Shown in pieces: positions 55,217-57,115 of a stretch of 57,115 nt of DNA. Source of the DNA: Symsagittifera roscoffensis (lineage: Eukaryota; Xenacoelomorpha; Acoela; Convolutidae). The notes under the pieces are model-generated. The model had not been told where the DNA came from. It was given only the letters and a program-made list of their open reading frames with translations, and did not search any database. Within the stretch, counting starts at the first letter, position 1, and each line of letters opens with the position of its first letter. Location of the stretch: positions 41,315,223 to 41,372,337 of the forward strand of contig NC_087066.1 in the NCBI RefSeq assembly GCF_963678635.1, written 5' to 3'. Both the position numbers and the translations under genes were made by a program.

Positions 55217-56826
55217 GCCGACAACTTGGATCCCTACACCGCTCAAATTCCCATCCAACCAACCTCAACACTCCAACTACAATAATTCCACTTTTTGCTT
55301 TCCCGCCACCCGATTTCCCAACCAATAATGTAACATCAGGCATGAATTCAGACACTAATTCACATATCTCAGTTTTATACTCCATTTCACAGCTCAATAA
55401 CCCAAATATTGAAACCCCTGATGAATTTGCAGACTCTGAACCATCTCCATCCAATACTTTTCAAACCAACTCCTCAGTTTTTTTAAAACCCCCTTTTCAA
55501 CCAATCCCACCAAATAACCCACTCCCATCCATTTCTACACCCTCTTATGCTTCACAAGTTACCCCAACCTACTCTTCATTTCATTCAGACGGATCATCCA
55601 ATTCTCCAGATACTCCCCAAATCTCCCAGGAACTAGATAATTTTATCACCCTACAACAACAACCCTTCCACCTTGAAAACCCCACTATAAATCAGATTTC
55701 ATCCACAGTAGAATCATCAAACCCACCTACCCCTACACCCTCTTCAGCTTATACCGCATCATTAGCACCATCATTCACATCCACCGAATCATCAAATAGC
55801 ACTAATAGAGCTTATCGCACTTTCAAAAGAAAATTCCCAAACCATCCATTTCCAACAAAACCAAGAACAGCCCGTGAATATATTAATCATCCAAATCACA
55901 CTAACACGAAAGATTTTTTAGCAATCACCCTACCTTCATTTCCACAATATACTTTGAACACTTCTAACAACACTAACGACACATGTAGTTTTGTAGATGA
56001 ACAAGTTTTAATGCCTACACTTCATTGGACATCATATTATCATTTTACTAACCCCCTTTGCCTACCTTTATCTAATACTCACATCGATATAGAAAGAAAT
56101 CAAGATATGCTATATCGACTCACCACACCACTAACACATAGATAATTTACTTATATAGGATATAAAAAGTCACTAAAAACATACACTGCACCCCGAGCTA
56201 ACGAATATACGCTAGAAAATTACGATCACAACATCATCCGAGCTAACCAAGACCAATTTTTAGATGATGATCGTTTCGCTAACCCACAAATCACAGAAAA
56301 ATTCTTCATAAAAACACCATATGTATTTACACTCAGTATATTTGACCACGTCATTTCTGAAGCACTAACCGACATGCAAGCTTACGAAAGTTTTAAAGAA
56401 AGATTTCAATTATTTTCACTAACCTTCAATTTCCTTGCACCACAAGAACGCGATTTGCACTGCTCACACGACATTATGTTACGCACTAAACAAACCCACA
56501 CATATACATATTATCGCTTCATACAAAATCATTTTGATCTACACACTCCATCAAGACAACCACACCACCGTTTTCAATTTATTAACTCTAAATACACATC
56601 ACCATTTTTTCTTAACTTCACATATTGCATCAAAGATACTAACCTTCACGGTATTCTTCGCAATTATGATCCCATAACCCAAATGTATATTTTTTGTCCC
56701 ATCACGAAGACCTTCAACGCAGAAGAATCCAGACCCTTCCTTATCCCACATGAATTTATCCAACCTATAGAAATCCCGATATTAGAATTCATTCACAACA
56801 CTAAATACAATCACAAAATAATATAA
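55213..56826 (+). pseudogene. 3' accessory ORF, 538 codons with one stop
   Basis: ATG 55213 overlaps the env stop as ATGA, suggesting coupled reinitiation or a deliberate compact layout. The frame is open to TAA 56143-56145 and then continues without shift from 56146 to TAA 56824-56826. The first 220 residues are Ser/Thr/Pro/Asn-rich (PPNNPLPSISTPS; SSNPPTPTPSSAYTAS). The second half looks globular (FFIKTPYVFTLSIFDHVI; YDPITQMYIFCPITKTF). No known family. Its composition matches the methionine-free ORF upstream of env, so the two may be related accessory proteins. Confidence 0.6.
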
Positions 56827-57115
56827 TCTCATCCAAAACACACCTTATGAGTTTGCAGTTGGCACTGAAGAACTTAAAACTATTAAAGCACTTCAATTGC
56901 TTTGGCCACTCGCACAGCTCGCCCACGAAGAATTGTTTATATAATGAATTTCAGTTTTAAGTTTTCACACTCAACAACTCTAACACACGATAACAAGTTT
57001 CAAACTTTCCTTTAACCCGGTTGGAAAGGAATTATATACTAAACAAAACTAACCAATGCAGCTTACTAAACACCACAAATTATAGAATAACAGCATGACT
57101 AAGGAAAGGAAACCA
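56827..57115 (+). other. Retroelement 3' untranslated end with purine-rich terminus
   Basis: No frame. The final bases (GACTAAGGAAAGGAAACCA) form the only clear purine run and are placed where a polypurine tract would be. The sequence does not match the presumed 5' LTR start, so the 3' LTR must begin beyond 57115. Confidence 0.4.

Larger units (their letters stand above)
40265..57115 (+). mobile_element. Giant Ty3/gypsy-type endogenous retrovirus-like element, decayed, 3' LTR outside window
   Basis: One orientation, order LTR-like region, leader, small basic ORF, gag, protease, reverse transcriptase/RNase H, integrase, accessory frames, env, 3' ORF. The integrase comes after RNase H, which is the Ty3/gypsy and retrovirus order. 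The coding strand is very A-rich, unlike the flanks. Damage seen includes in-frame stops at 42884, 43895, 46055, 47255, 48067 and 56143 and frameshifts near 47405, 48580, 53300-53330 and 53700. The 3' end finishes in a purine-rich AAGGAAAGGAAACCA that could be the polypurine tract, so the second LTR would begin at or just past the window edge. At about 16.8 kb before the 3' LTR it is exceptionally long for this class. Confidence 0.88.

Overview
The window looks like an AT-rich nuclear scaffold from an invertebrate animal. Three things point that way. Host genes have GT-AG introns, including very short ones (53 nt, 83 nt and possibly about 97 nt). The identifiable host proteins are metazoan types: a kinesin-14 motor and a Golgi-type carbohydrate sulfotransferase. 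Decayed eukaryotic mobile elements make up much of the rest. Two runs of exactly 200 N (10216-10415 and 39416-39615) are scaffolding gaps, so order or distance across them is not proven. I cannot name the species.

Layout. 1-4360: remains of a zinc-finger plus protein-primed family B DNA polymerase gene from a Maverick/Polinton-like or related element, broken by at least eight lesions. 4361-5708: short tandem repeats, poly-C and no clear gene. 5709-9012 (perhaps to 9637): exons of a carbohydrate sulfotransferase of the CHST8-14 type, with fold-back and tandem repeats in its introns. 10416-13219: the C-terminal coiled coil and motor of a kinesin-14, in two exons joined through the P-loop. 13220-18707: mostly anonymous AT-rich DNA with microsatellites and interspersed repeats. 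18708-23945: a near-identical 2,619-bp tandem duplication. It carries a small two-exon gene for a predicted secreted Cys-containing protein, complete in the right copy (23345-24063) and beheaded at its 3' end in the left copy. 27747-29453: an uninterrupted 568-residue, largely disordered protein. 31790-39415: a nest of dispersed repeats, with three copies of a long element containing a pol III B-box-like word, plus RRM-like minus-strand fragments.

40265-57115: almost the whole right end is one very large Ty3/gypsy-type endogenous retrovirus-like element. Reading left to right: LTR-like region with TATA and AATAAA, splice-donor-like 5' leader, a small basic ORF, gag with a CCHC knuckle, aspartic protease, reverse transcriptase/RNase H, DD35E integrase, a 2-TM hydrophobic frame, a 391-codon reading frame that contains no methionine and opens exactly at a splice-acceptor-like site, env, and a 538-codon 3' ORF that starts in an ATGA overlap with env. 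The copy is decayed by stops and frameshifts. Its 3' LTR is not in the window. The internal length (about 16 kb) and the four or more extra reading frames make it far more complex than a standard gypsy element, and it is the most interesting object here.

The host genes show no sign of being a functional cluster. They are ordinary neighbours separated by repeats.
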